Assembly (NCBI RefSeq): GCF_001434575.1
Contig: NZ_AZDA01000013.1
Location: 1 to 64,000 of the forward strand
Length of the DNA stretch: 64,000 bases
Source: Loigolactobacillus bifermentans DSM 20003
Lineage (GTDB): Bacteria; Bacillota; Bacilli; Lactobacillales; Lactobacillaceae
Direction of reading: 5' to 3'
Part shown: positions 44,279-53,139 of the stretch, piece after piece
Position numbering within the stretch: the stretch's first letter is position 1
How the letters are laid out: each line of letters begins with the position of its first letter
Notes under the pieces: generated by a model
The model's input: the letters and a program-made list of their open reading frames with translations, nothing else
What the model was told of the DNA's origin: nothing
Databases searched by the model: none
Program-made: the position numbers and the translations under genes

Positions 44279-47065
44279 ATGCGCGTTAAAGATACGTTAA
44301 ACCTTGGGAAAACAAAATTCCCAATGCGCGGGAGCTTACCAAAGCGTGAAGGCGAATGGCAAGCAGCCTGGGAAGAAAATAAGCTATACGAAAAACGTCA
44401 AAAATTAAATGAGGGGAAACCAACTTTCATTTTGCATGATGGGCCTCCTTATGCCAATGGGAATATCCATATTGGGCATGCCCTAAATAAAATCAGTAAG
44501 GATATTATTGTACGGTTTAAGTCAATGTCAGGCTTCCGGGCGCCTTACGTGCCAGGTTGGGATACGCATGGTTTGCCCATTGAACAACAATTAACCAAAC
44601 AAGGCTACAACCGGAAAGAAATGTCCACCACTGCTTTTCGTGAACTATGCCGGAAGTTTGCGTTGGAACAAGTTGCTAAACAAAAAGCTGACTTTAAGCG
44701 TTTAGGCGTTTCTGGTGATTGGGACCACCCTTACCTCACCTTAGCACCTGAATTTGAAGCTCATGAAGTCCGTGTTTTTGGTGAAATGGCCAAGAAAGGC
44801 TATATTTACCGCGGCAACAAGCCAATTCATTGGTCACCATCTTCAGAATCTGCCTTGGCAGAAGCTGAGTTGGAATATAAGGATATTGAGTCGCCATCTG
44901 CTTACTACGGTGAAAAAGTCAAAGATGGCAAAGGCATTTTAGCTGATAATACTTATTTCGTAGTTTGGACCACAACGCCTTGGACCATTCCTGCTTCTGA
45001 AGGAATCGTGGTGTCACCCGACTATGATTATTCTGTTGTGAAACCAGCAGGGGATGACCGTCAGTTTGTAATTGCCACGGAATTAGTTCAAACGGTAGCT
45101 GAAAAGGCTGGCTGGTCTGATGTTACGACTGTTAAAACCCTTAAAGGCCGTGAAATGGAACGGATGACAGCAACTCATCCATTTTACGATCGTGAATTAT
45201 TAGTGATGTTAGGCAACTATGTCACCCTTGATTCAGGGACTGGTTTGGTTCATACAGCACCTGGTTTAGGGGACGACGATTTCAACGTTGGTAAGAAATA
45301 TGGCTTGCCAATTTTGTCACCAGTTGATGCTCAAGGGAAACTCACCGACGAAGCACCTGGCTTTGAAGGCTTGTTCTATGAAGAGGCCAATCAATTAGCC
45401 TTAGAAAAGGTTGAAGCCACTGGCCAAATGATCAAGCAAGAACCTTACTTGCATAGTTACCCAATGGACTGGCGGACCAAGAAGCCCGTTATTTTCCGGT
45501 CAACCCCACAATGGTTCGCTTCAGTTGAGGCTTTCCGGGATGAGATCTTAGCGGCTATCAAAGAAGTCAAGTTCTTCCCAGACTGGGGCGAAACTCGCTT
45601 ATACAACATGATTCGTGATCGTGGCGATTGGGTCATTTCACGCCAGCGTGTTTGGGGCGTGCCATTACCAATTTTCTACGGTGAAGATGGGGCAGCCATT
45701 ATCACACCTGAAACGATTGATCATGTCGCTAATTTGTTTGCTGAATTTGGCTCAAATGTTTGGTTTGATCGTGAGGCCAAAGACTTGTTACCAGATGGGT
45801 TCACCAGCGAGCATTCACCAAACGGGACCTTTACCAAGGAAAACGACATTATGGATGTTTGGTTTGATTCTGGTTCTTCTCATCAAGGGGTACTCGCTGA
45901 ACGTGATTATTTGGAATATCCAGCTGACCTTTACTTAGAAGGGGCTGACCAATATCGTGGTTGGTTTAACTCTAGTTTGATCACCAGTGTGGCTGTTTCA
46001 GGTCATGCGCCTTACAAACAGGTCTTATCACAAGGCTTTACGCTAGATGGTAACGGCCGTAAGATGAGTAAGTCATTAGGTAACACGATCTCACCAGAAA
46101 AAATCATCAAGCAAATGGGTGCCGAAATTATTCGGTTATGGGTTTCAACCGTTGATTCATCAGCCGACGTGCGGGTGTCAATGGAAAACATGAAACAAGT
46201 TTCTGATAGCTATCGGAAGATTCGGAACACCCTGCGCTTTATGCTGGCCAACACCACTGACTTTGAACCTCAGACCAATCGGGTTGATTACCAGGACTTA
46301 GCAGCCGTTGATCAATACCTGATGGTTCGGTTAAATGAAGTGAAAGCACAAATTTTAGCAGCTTATAACAAGTATGATTTTGCCACTGTTTATAAAGCGG
46401 TGATGAATTTCATCACCGTGGATCTGTCAGCTTTCTATTTGGACTTCGCCAAAGATGTCATTTACATTGAAGCTGAAAACAGTCCATTACGGCGCTCAAT
46501 GCAAACCGTCATGTATCAAGTCTTAGTAGATCTGGCCAAGGCCTTAACACCAATTTTGCCACATACCATGGAAGAAATTTGGAGTTACTTAAAGGAACCG
46601 GAAGACTACGTGCAACTTGCTGAAATGCCAACTGTGACGCACTTTGACAATGAAACGCAATTGTTGGCACAATGGCAACAATTCATGGCGATTCGGTCTG
46701 ACGTCTTAAAGGCGTTAGAAGAAGCCCGGGACAACAAAGTCATTGGGAAGTCGCTAGAAGCCAAGGTGACGTTATACCCAACACCGGATGCCAAACAATT
46801 GTTGGCTAACTTAGATGCCAATGTACAACAGATCTTGATCGTTTCTGACCTGGAAATCAGTACTGACCCAGCACCAGCAGATGCTTTACAATTTGATGAT
46901 GTTGCTGTTCAAGTGGAACACGCCCCAGGCGAAGTTTGCCCACGGTGCCGAATGACACGGACGGATGTTGGCGTCGATCCACGCTTCCCATTATTTGATG
47001 GTCGTTGCGCAAAGATCGTAGCTGAACACTATCCAGAAGCCATTACCGAAGGTTTCGAGGATTAG
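44279..47065 (+). CDS. ileS: Isoleucyl-tRNA synthetase
   Basis: 928 residues from ATG 44279 ([18 protein letters not shown]). It is class I: the HIGH motif is in [12 protein letters not shown] near 60-70, the editing domain contains [12 protein letters not shown] near 228, and [13 protein letters not shown] lies near 598. At the C-terminus the zinc finger begins CPRC near 891, but the second half reads FPLFDGRC. The usual second pair CxxC is reduced to one cysteine, so the zinc site looks incomplete. Confidence 0.97.
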   Translation: MRVKDTLNLGKTKFPMRGSLPKREGEWQAAWEENKLYEKRQKLNEGKPTFILHDGPPYANGNIHIGHALNKISKDIIVRFKSMSGFRAPYVPGWDTHGLPIEQQLTKQGYNRKEMSTTAFRELCRKFALEQVAKQKADFKRLGVSGDWDHPYLTLAPEFEAHEVRVFGEMAKKGYIYRGNKPIHWSPSSESALAEAELEYKDIESPSAYYGEKVKDGKGILADNTYFVVWTTTPWTIPASEGIVVSPDYDYSVVKPAGDDRQFVIATELVQTVAEKAGWSDVTTVKTLKGREMERMTATHPFYDRELLVMLGNYVTLDSGTGLVHTAPGLGDDDFNVGKKYGLPILSPVDAQGKLTDEAPGFEGLFYEEANQLALEKVEATGQMIKQEPYLHSYPMDWRTKKPVIFRSTPQWFASVEAFRDEILAAIKEVKFFPDWGETRLYNMIRDRGDWVISRQRVWGVPLPIFYGEDGAAIITPETIDHVANLFAEFGSNVWFDREAKDLLPDGFTSEHSPNGTFTKENDIMDVWFDSGSSHQGVLAERDYLEYPADLYLEGADQYRGWFNSSLITSVAVSGHAPYKQVLSQGFTLDGNGRKMSKSLGNTISPEKIIKQMGAEIIRLWVSTVDSSADVRVSMENMKQVSDSYRKIRNTLRFMLANTTDFEPQTNRVDYQDLAAVDQYLMVRLNEVKAQILAAYNKYDFATVYKAVMNFITVDLSAFYLDFAKDVIYIEAENSPLRRSMQTVMYQVLVDLAKALTPILPHTMEEIWSYLKEPEDYVQLAEMPTVTHFDNETQLLAQWQQFMAIRSDVLKALEEARDNKVIGKSLEAKVTLYPTPDAKQLLANLDANVQQILIVSDLEISTDPAPADALQFDDVAVQVEHAPGEVCPRCRMTRTDVGVDPRFPLFDGRCAKIVAEHYPEAITEGFED

Positions 47066-47075
47066 GACTTAAGAA

Positions 47076-47104
47076 GCACATCTCTCAATAGGGATGTGTT
47101 TTTT
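47076..47104 (+). terminator. Terminator after ileS
   Basis: CACATC and GATGTG form a stem with a 10-nt loop, followed by six T residues. Confidence 0.8.
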
Positions 47105-47175
47105 GTTATAGACACATGACAGCGAACGTTGTAAAAGATTGCAATCAATGAATAGTTTTATCATTTAAATTGTGC

Positions 47176-47181
47176 TAGACT
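47176..47181 (+). promoter_or_regulatory. Probable extended -10 of dapF
   Basis: TGTGC-TAGACT at 47171-47181, 33 bp before the ATG. No good -35. The -10 is the same TAGACT as at valS and mraZ. Confidence 0.45.
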
Positions 47182-47213
47182 ATTAATTAAATTTAACGAA
47201 TAGGTGACGGCGT

Positions 47214-48200
47214 ATGACAATTCAATTAACCAAGGTTCATGGTTCAGATAACGATTTCTTTATTTTTGATGTAACACAACTTGCAACACCTTTAACAGAG
47301 GCACAGCTGAGTCAAGTCGCACAGCATTTGACTGATCGGGAAACTGGTTTAGCCGGTGGTGCTGACGGTGTTTTAGTGGTTGATCATTCGCAACATGCCG
47401 GCGTGGCTGGGAAAATGCGGGTCATCAATGCAGACGGTAGCGAGGCTTCAATGTGTGGCAATGGCATTCGCACGGTTGCCCGCTATTTAAGCGAAAAAAC
47501 GGATCAAACGGCGTTTAAAATCGAGACGATGTACGCAGACCTGGCCGTTCAACAGGCACCTGAAATTGCAACTGGTATCGCCACCTATCAGGCCGAAATC
47601 TCACCGGTTTGCTTTGGTGCACAGGAATTAGGGCTCACACTACCAGATGTTACGTCATTGCGGCATAAGCGGCTACCATCACTTTCAAAGACACTGTACT
47701 TTACCGCAGTGGCTGTTCCTAATCCACATTTGATCAGTTTTGTAGACCATGAAACATTGTTAGGCCCTGAATTAGGCCGAATTGCAGGCTATTTAAATAA
47801 TGGCACCAACACCATTTTCCCAGATGGGGTGAATGTCACTTTTGTGGAAGTGCTTGGCCAAAACCATATTTTTGCACGGACTTTTGAGCGCGGCGTAGGC
47901 TTTACCAATGCTTGCGGCACCGGGATGTCAGCGGCGAGCTTGATCTATGTTTTGGAACAAGGTGGCATTGCTGAAAAGCCAATTACGGTTCGCAACCCAG
48001 GGGGCATGGTGCAAACTATTGTCCACCAAAAAGCAGATGGCGCTTACTGGATGGATCTGATCGGGAACGCCACATTTGTCGGTACGGTGGAACTGACTTT
48101 AGACCAACTTTTAACAGCACCAGTGGATCAATTAACCTTACAAGAAACTGGTGAACAAACCACTTATCGGCAGTTTGTGGCGCAATTAGCAGAAGCTTAA
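47214..48200 (+). CDS. dapF: Diaminopimelate epimerase
   Basis: Converts LL- to meso-diaminopimelate, the lysine precursor and wall cross-linking residue. It has 328 residues, longer than E. coli DapF (274), with an extra ~45-residue C-terminal tail. Both catalytic cysteines are present: C81 in SMCGNGIR and C234 in NACGTGMSA. The opening TKVHGSDNDFFIFD matches the family. With lysC in the same window it supports a meso-DAP-type wall. ATG 47214 follows AATAGGTGACGGCGT. Confidence 0.95.
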   Translation: MTIQLTKVHGSDNDFFIFDVTQLATPLTEAQLSQVAQHLTDRETGLAGGADGVLVVDHSQHAGVAGKMRVINADGSEASMCGNGIRTVARYLSEKTDQTAFKIETMYADLAVQQAPEIATGIATYQAEISPVCFGAQELGLTLPDVTSLRHKRLPSLSKTLYFTAVAVPNPHLISFVDHETLLGPELGRIAGYLNNGTNTIFPDGVNVTFVEVLGQNHIFARTFERGVGFTNACGTGMSAASLIYVLEQGGIAEKPITVRNPGGMVQTIVHQKADGAYWMDLIGNATFVGTVELTLDQLLTAPVDQLTLQETGEQTTYRQFVAQLAEA

Positions 48201-48246
48201 TCAAAAGCGCCGCCTTGCATTTTTTTGCAGGGCGGCGCTTTTGATT
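48201..48246. terminator. Bidirectional terminator between dapF and telA
   Basis: TCAAAAGCGCCGCCTTGCA and TGCAGGGCGGCGCTTTTGA form a long GC-rich stem with a T-rich loop, between converging genes. Confidence 0.95.
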
Positions 48247-49426
48247 AATGTCGTTGTTGGGTCATGGTTAACAGTTGTTGTTTCAAATTGTTTTCCATGT
48301 TGGCCAACTCTGATTCGGCGTTGATGCGTTTTTCACGACCTTCTTGCTGAATCTTTAAGGTTTCTTGTAAGGTTTCAATTAAATCGTTTTGGGTCTTTTG
48401 TAAGGTCTCAATGTCCACGACGCCACGTTCATTTTCTTTGGCTGTTTCAATGGACGATAACTTCAACATTTCGCTATTCTTCTTTAACAGGTCATTGGTG
48501 GTGGCTGAGACTTGGCGCTGTGCAGTGACAGCATCTTTTTGCCGTAGTAAGGTCAAAGCGACGGCCACTTGATTTTTCCATAGTGGAATGGCGGTGTTAA
48601 TAGAAGCTTGAATTTTTTCGGCTAAGACTTGGTTGGTGTTTTGGATCAAGCGAATTTGCGGCGCCTGCTGAATGGTGATCTCACGCGCTAATTTTAAATC
48701 GTACAAGCGTTTTTCCAGTCGGTCCACAAATTGGTTGAGATCAGTCACGGTTTGGAGATCCATTTGATCACCAGTGGTTTTTGCCTTTTTCTCGGCAGCT
48801 GGAATCGTATTGGCGCGTAATTCCTGGACCTTTAATTCACCAGCGGCTAGGTAGATATTTAACGCATCAAAATAATCTTTATTTTTATCGTAAAGCTGAT
48901 TTAGCAGACGGTTGTCGTTGACCAACCCATTTTTTTGTTGATCTAGTCTTGCGGCAATGGTATCAATTTGCGCGCCTATTTTTTGATATTTGGCTTGAAT
49001 CTCAAAAATTGATTTTTTCACCTTGCTGAACATCCGCTTAAACAAGTTATTATCACCAGCCTGAAGATCAGAGGGACTGGCTTCATTTAGACGAAACATC
49101 AAGTCGGAAAGGGCATCACCAATGGCACCTGTATCCTGGCTTTGGACCTTACTCAGCATGCCTTGAGAAAACTCACTGAGCTTGGTTTGCGCCGGCGCAC
49201 CGTAATCCATTACCGATTGGGGATTGTGCACGTCAATATCGGTGGCCAACTTTTGGGCAGCCGCTTGTTGTGCTGGGGCCAACTGCGCATACAACTTTGG
49301 TGGCGCTGCTTGCGTGGCAGCAGGGCTGTCAGTTTGTAAGGTCGGTTGGGTAGGGGTGGTAAGGGGATCCTCTAAAAGGTTCGCTAAAAGATCAGTAGGT
49401 TGTGTTTGGTTATCAGTTTCTGTCAT
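48245..49426 (-). CDS. telA: TelA/KlaA-family protein (toxic anion resistance)
   Basis: The ATG at 49426 (MTETDNQTQ) overlaps the xpaC stop by 14 bp, pointing to coupled translation. The product has 393 residues. After a Thr/Pro/Ala/Gln-rich linker (1-75), residues 90-390 form the TelA domain with long helices: [20 protein letters not shown] near 88, [20 protein letters not shown] near 190 and [20 protein letters not shown] near 292. The name comes from plasmid tellurite resistance. In chromosomal Firmicutes pairs with xpaC the role is unclear, possibly envelope stress. Confidence 0.92.
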   Translation of the reverse strand: MTETDNQTQPTDLLANLLEDPLTTPTQPTLQTDSPAATQAAPPKLYAQLAPAQQAAAQKLATDIDVHNPQSVMDYGAPAQTKLSEFSQGMLSKVQSQDTGAIGDALSDLMFRLNEASPSDLQAGDNNLFKRMFSKVKKSIFEIQAKYQKIGAQIDTIAARLDQQKNGLVNDNRLLNQLYDKNKDYFDALNIYLAAGELKVQELRANTIPAAEKKAKTTGDQMDLQTVTDLNQFVDRLEKRLYDLKLAREITIQQAPQIRLIQNTNQVLAEKIQASINTAIPLWKNQVAVALTLLRQKDAVTAQRQVSATTNDLLKKNSEMLKLSSIETAKENERGVVDIETLQKTQNDLIETLQETLKIQQEGREKRINAESELANMENNLKQQLLTMTQQRH

Positions 49427-50099
49427 TATCGGACGGCTCCTTTTCAGCGTTTGCTTTGGCAAGTTCTTCGCGGGCAAGCTGCATATTAACGGCTAAATCG
49501 GCTTGATCATCAGCCACGACTTGTTGATAGTCAGCCTTTAAAGTTTGGGCGAGTTCTGTGATCAGTGCGGCGCTTTCACTTAATACGGTGTACGTATCTT
49601 TATCCTTGACGGTATGCTGACTGATTGCCAAGTAATCCTGACTGAGTTGTACCAGCCGTGGTAAATGCCGATAGAGAAAGTCAGCAGCAACAGTCAATTT
49701 TTGCGGGGTTTGCACCAGCGCCTTGAAAGTCGCTTGGCTCACCTGAACAGGTTCATCGTGTAATTCGATGGCCTTTAGTTTTGGGGCAGCCGCCATATTG
49801 GTCTCAAGTTGTTCAATTTGTTGGGCAGCCGTTTGCATGGTGCTTCTAAAAAAGCGAATGTCAGCGTTGCTCATGCCTAAACTGCGGTAATGCGCTAACC
49901 GTTCCGGCGAAGCGGTTGGTACGGTCTCATCAACAGGCTGTTTACGTTTTAAATAATAGTGTAACAGTAATCCTAGCACTAGCGCCACGATAAGGCTAGG
50001 TAATGGCCGATCCGTCACGAATGCAAGTAGGATAAAGCCTAAAGCACCGCCTAGGATGCTTAAGACCCATGGTCGTTTGTGAAAGACACTTGTCTTCAT
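49413..50099 (-). CDS. xpaC: XpaC-family membrane protein
   Basis: ATG 50099 ([13 protein letters not shown]) follows TTGGAG; a TTG five codons earlier has no spacing for that site. The 228-residue product has two membrane helices near the N-terminus (about 10-30 and 33-45), then a cytoplasmic helical domain with [20 protein letters not shown] near 77, the XpaC hallmark. XpaC was named for hydrolysis of a chromogenic phosphate in Bacillus, but its real function is unknown. It is co-transcribed with telA. Confidence 0.88.
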   Translation of the reverse strand: MKTSVFHKRPWVLSILGGALGFILLAFVTDRPLPSLIVALVLGLLLHYYLKRKQPVDETVPTASPERLAHYRSLGMSNADIRFFRSTMQTAAQQIEQLETNMAAAPKLKAIELHDEPVQVSQATFKALVQTPQKLTVAADFLYRHLPRLVQLSQDYLAISQHTVKDKDTYTVLSESAALITELAQTLKADYQQVVADDQADLAVNMQLAREELAKANAEKEPSDNDRN

Positions 50100-50213
50100 T
50101 TGGCTCAACTCCAATCATTCCTAAGTAGCTTAAGTTTACCATATCCAGAATTTTAGGCTCTAAGTCTAAAGGTTGATTTTTTGTAAAGCTATCAGCGGAT
50201 TTTTAAAGTTAAA

Positions 50214-50242
50214 TTGAAATTGCAACCGTTTGTCGGTAAGAT
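50214..50242 (+). promoter_or_regulatory. Promoter of nudF
   Basis: TTGAAA (50214), 17 nt, TAAGAT (50237), 34 bp before the nudF ATG. Confidence 0.65.
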
Positions 50243-50276
50243 GAAGCTAATAAGATTGTCGAAAGGATCTGATTTC

Positions 50277-50834
50277 ATGGATTTCGCTGAAAAATTAGTC
50301 AGTCAAGAAGTACTTTATCACGGACATGTGATTCAGTTAGATTTAGAAAACGTGACGCTTCCCAATGGGCAACCTGCCAAACGGGAAGTGATCCATCATC
50401 CAGGGGCCGCGGCGATCATGCCGTTTTTGCCAGATGGGCGCATGCTTTTTGTCGAACAGTGGCGCCAACCATTACGGCAAATAACCTACGAAATTCCAGC
50501 TGGTAAATTAGATCAGCGTGATCAAACGCCATTGCATGCGGCCTGGCGGGAGCTTAACGAAGAAACCGGCTATACCGCTGCACGAATGGAACTGGTTAAC
50601 ACGTTCTTCTCGTCGCCAGGGTTTGCAGATGAAAAAATGTATTTGTACAAGGCGCTGGATTTGAAGCCTGTTACTGAGCAACTCCCACAGGATGATGATG
50701 AATTCATTCGATTGCATGTGTTGACGTTGGATGAAGCTTTAGCAAAGCAACAAGCTGGGGTGATCTGTGATGCCAAAACGGTTGTCGCAGTGCAGCAATG
50801 GCAAATTATGACGTTACAAGAGGCGATGAAATGA
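50277..50834 (+). CDS. nudF: NUDIX hydrolase, ADP-ribose pyrophosphatase-like
   Basis: 185 residues from ATG 50277 after GAAAGGATC. The Nudix box lies near 78-101: GKLDQRD, then AAWRELNEETGY. The REL-EE-G core is intact, while the first glutamate of GX5E is replaced by Asp or Gln with a one-residue shift. The upstream pattern VEQWRQPLRQITYEIPAGK is typical of NudF enzymes that cleave ADP-ribose. The last codons overlap the next gene (ATGA). Confidence 0.92.
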   Translation: MDFAEKLVSQEVLYHGHVIQLDLENVTLPNGQPAKREVIHHPGAAAIMPFLPDGRMLFVEQWRQPLRQITYEIPAGKLDQRDQTPLHAAWRELNEETGYTAARMELVNTFFSSPGFADEKMYLYKALDLKPVTEQLPQDDDEFIRLHVLTLDEALAKQQAGVICDAKTVVAVQQWQIMTLQEAMK

Positions 50835-51100
50835 GAAACGAAGAACCCCAAACACGGGCTTCATTGCGTGCTGCCCGACAACAGGAAGCACAGACCCAGC
50901 AACGCCAGACCCGCGAAGCTGAGTTTGAGCAAGCACCATTTGATGATCCGACCAGTGAATCACGACGCGGACACCGACAGCAAACCGCTGAAACTGGTAC
51001 GGATGCCAAAATTAGCCGGTTAAAACATCGCTTGAACTGGGCCATTATTGTGGTCGGGGTGTTGATTGTTTTGGTGTACTTGGTGTTATTTTTTGTTTAA
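50831..51100 (+). CDS. Small C-terminally anchored membrane protein, unknown
   Basis: 89 residues. The ATG overlaps the nudF stop as ATGA and follows AAGAGGCG, so it is translationally coupled. Residues 1-60 are very polar (Gln, Arg, Glu) and probably disordered; a basic patch (KISRLKHRLNW) leads into one helix at about 67-88. No domain is recognised. Similar tail-anchored proteins follow nudF in other lactobacilli as far as I recall. Confidence 0.75.
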   Translation: MRNEEPQTRASLRAARQQEAQTQQRQTREAEFEQAPFDDPTSESRRGHRQQTAETGTDAKISRLKHRLNWAIIVVGVLIVLVYLVLFFV

Positions 51101-51114
51101 ACCAGTCAGAGCAG

Positions 51115-51145
51115 ACCACTATCCAAAATGGGATGGTGGTTTTTT
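51115..51145 (+). terminator. Terminator after the nudF operon
   Basis: ACCAC-ATCC and GGAT-GTGGT with single mismatches, followed by six T residues. Confidence 0.8.
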
Positions 51146-51146
51146 G

Positions 51147-51610
51147 TTGGCAACGGCACAAACAGGCACAATTTGTGCAGACTTTGGCATTGAACCAACC
51201 CGCTTTTTTCTTTAAGCCTTTATCTATATAAAGCCCGCACCCCCCCAGTTTGTGCAAAAAAAGAAGATTACAGTTGTGTTACAAAGCACCGAAAGCGCAT
51301 GATACCGCGGCTAAACGCACTTATTTTGACTTGCGATTTTTGACCGATTTTCCCCAAAAATGCAAATCGCATTTTAAAAAGTGTAACAGTTTAGTGGGAA
51401 TCGGTAACAGTTTAGTAGGAAGCGGTAAAAATTCAAATCATGAGAATTTGCCTCTTTTTATTAATTTTAAATGAGTTTGTGCAGTTATTTTGATGAGAAT
51501 GCCGTCAAATCAAGCTTTTGCATTTTAAAACCCTGCAAACGTGTACGGATTTGGCATAATTGGTGATTTGACGTTAATGGCAGGTCCCGTTATGCTAAAT
51601 CAAGGCAATG
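51147..51610. other. Long non-coding A/T-rich region with short repeats
   Basis: About 460 bp with no credible gene; a 74-codon TTG-started frame at 51250 has no ribosome site. It contains a palindrome GCACAATTTGTGC (near 51167), three copies of TTTGTGCA (near 51172, 51249 and 51476), a 21-bp tandem repeat at 51383-51424 and a homopolymer run of C near 51240. Its composition differs from neighbouring intergenic stretches; it may be the scar of a lost gene (mtnN often follows nudF). Confidence 0.5.
51383..51424 (+). repeat. Two-copy 21-bp tandem repeat
   Basis: GTAACAGTTTAGTGGGAATCG is followed immediately by GTAACAGTTTAGTAGGAAGCG (19 of 21 identical) and then a partial GTAA. Confidence 0.9.
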
Positions 51611-51638
51611 AAAAAAGCCCTCTCAAAGGACTTTTGTC
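51611..51638 (-). terminator. Terminator of the GIY-YIG gene
   Basis: On the minus strand AAAAGTCC, a TTTGAGA loop, GGGCTTTTTT. Confidence 0.75.
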
Positions 51639-51650
51639 GTGGGGCAGTGC

Positions 51651-52997
51651 TTAGTGGAGCTTGACATGTTGCGCCAGCGTGTCATGTTGTTTCAGGCGTT
51701 GGGCAAGGGTGGTGCGAATGGAATCAGCTAATTTATCAGTGATCACGGCATCTTCTAAAAATTGATAGTGCTTTGCTTGCGCCATTGTAAAGGCCTTTAC
51801 GGTGGCATAAGCGTCAGCTGAATTATCATCAAGAATGTGATAGGTATTGACAATGCGGGTCAAATGCACATGATGGTCTTTCAAAAAGCTGAATTGACCG
51901 GTAAACAAAGCGGCCACGTTATTTTCCAAGGTTTTCTTCCGGCGGGTAAAGGCCACGTAGCGCTGGTCGTTTAATTGACCGACTAGTAGCAAATAGCTTT
52001 TGTCGGTAATGTTATCATCGGTTAAGCGATAACCGGTTTGTGGGGCATCGGCTAGCGAGGTGATTTTGACAGCGGGCTTAGTCTGAGGCGACCTTGGTTT
52101 TGACCGTGGCAAGGGTTTAGCAGACGCTTTAGCCGTTGGTTTTGAACTTAAGGTCACCACGTGCTGGTTAAACTGGTAGCCAAAGCGTTGCTGATTTTCA
52201 GGGCGTTTTAAGGCGTTTAAAACATCAGTGGTTTTGGCTTGGGCGAACACCCCACCACGCACCTGTTGGTAGCCATATTCGGCCATTAACGCCAAGGTGG
52301 CTAAGTTTTCCACTTGATCAATGTCTTTACCAGCATATTCTTGTTGGACCAGCTCGGTTAAACCAATGAGTTGGGTGGCACCGTGCTGACGCACCCAAGC
52401 GGAAGACTTGATGCCATCATTAATTTGTTCGTTAAAATGGGTTTGAATCCGTTGCCGCAGGTTATGGGTTTGCCCGACGTAATAGGTGCCATCGGCCAAG
52501 CGTAATTGATAAATGTAGTTGTGCAGTTGGTCACTACCAGTGCCTTCCAAAATCTGCCACAATTCATTGTCCAGACCGTAAGGGTTCTTCGTCTGTTTTT
52601 CAGCGATTTCATGGGCTTCTGAATGAACCAAAGCGTCGCGCAACTGTTTGGTTAAATCAGCTACCGTGGCTTGATATTGGGCAATTTGAGCGGCGTCATC
52701 TTGCTGTTCACGTTTAAGGCGATTGACTTCTTGTTGCAGCACTTGATTTTCTGCCGCAACTTGGGCAGCATCATCTTGCTGTTCACGTTTAAGTCGGTTG
52801 ACTTCTTGTTGCAGGATGCGATTTTCTGATGCAGTTTGCCGGGTATCTTGCTGGTTTTGTTGTGCCTGAAACAACTGGGTTTCTAACAGGACGATCTTAT
52901 CGGCTTGCTGATCGGCGTTGGTGCTCGCCTGTTGCAGCAGTTCGTTTAAACGGGTAATTTCAGTTTGTAAGGGTTTGTCATTGGAAAATAGCGCCAT
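51651..52997 (-). CDS. Coiled-coil GIY-YIG nuclease-domain protein
   Basis: The ATG at 52997 (MALFSNDKPL) follows AGAAAGGCGG; longer frame would run into the PBP gene. The product is 448 residues. A coiled coil (10-125) includes an exact-type 25-residue repeat (ENRILQQEVNRLKREQQ at 58 and ENQVLQQEVNRLKREQQ at 83). A GIY-YIG domain spans about 158-250: YIY (161-163), YVG (173-175), arginine-rich NLRQRI, VENLA (E230) and the AEYGYQQVRGG end motif. After a basic Pro/Ser linker (285-310) a second region (335-420) looks like a decayed copy. A DNA-cutting role is possible but unproven. Confidence 0.82.
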   Translation of the reverse strand: MALFSNDKPLQTEITRLNELLQQASTNADQQADKIVLLETQLFQAQQNQQDTRQTASENRILQQEVNRLKREQQDDAAQVAAENQVLQQEVNRLKREQQDDAAQIAQYQATVADLTKQLRDALVHSEAHEIAEKQTKNPYGLDNELWQILEGTGSDQLHNYIYQLRLADGTYYVGQTHNLRQRIQTHFNEQINDGIKSSAWVRQHGATQLIGLTELVQQEYAGKDIDQVENLATLALMAEYGYQQVRGGVFAQAKTTDVLNALKRPENQQRFGYQFNQHVVTLSSKPTAKASAKPLPRSKPRSPQTKPAVKITSLADAPQTGYRLTDDNITDKSYLLLVGQLNDQRYVAFTRRKKTLENNVAALFTGQFSFLKDHHVHLTRIVNTYHILDDNSADAYATVKAFTMAQAKHYQFLEDAVITDKLADSIRTTLAQRLKQHDTLAQHVKLH

Positions 52998-53103
52998 GCT
53001 TTGGCCGCCTTTCTGTTTCATGTCTAATGCTATCATTACTGATTTTGTGTTATCTTGCAAGGTTAAATCTGGATTTTTGTGCATGGATGTTAATTTTAAC
53101 CGC

Positions 53104-53139
53104 AAAAAAGCCTTCGTCGCAGTTGACGAAGGCTTTTGC
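53104..53139 (-). terminator. Terminator of the class A PBP gene
   Basis: On the minus strand AAAAGCCTTCGTC and GACGAAGGCTTTTTT pair over a 6-nt loop, directly after the stop. Confidence 0.92.

Noticed and set aside
51250-51474. 74-codon frame in the nudF-downstream gap
   Set aside because: TTG start without a ribosome site, odd composition and internal repeat; no recognisable family.
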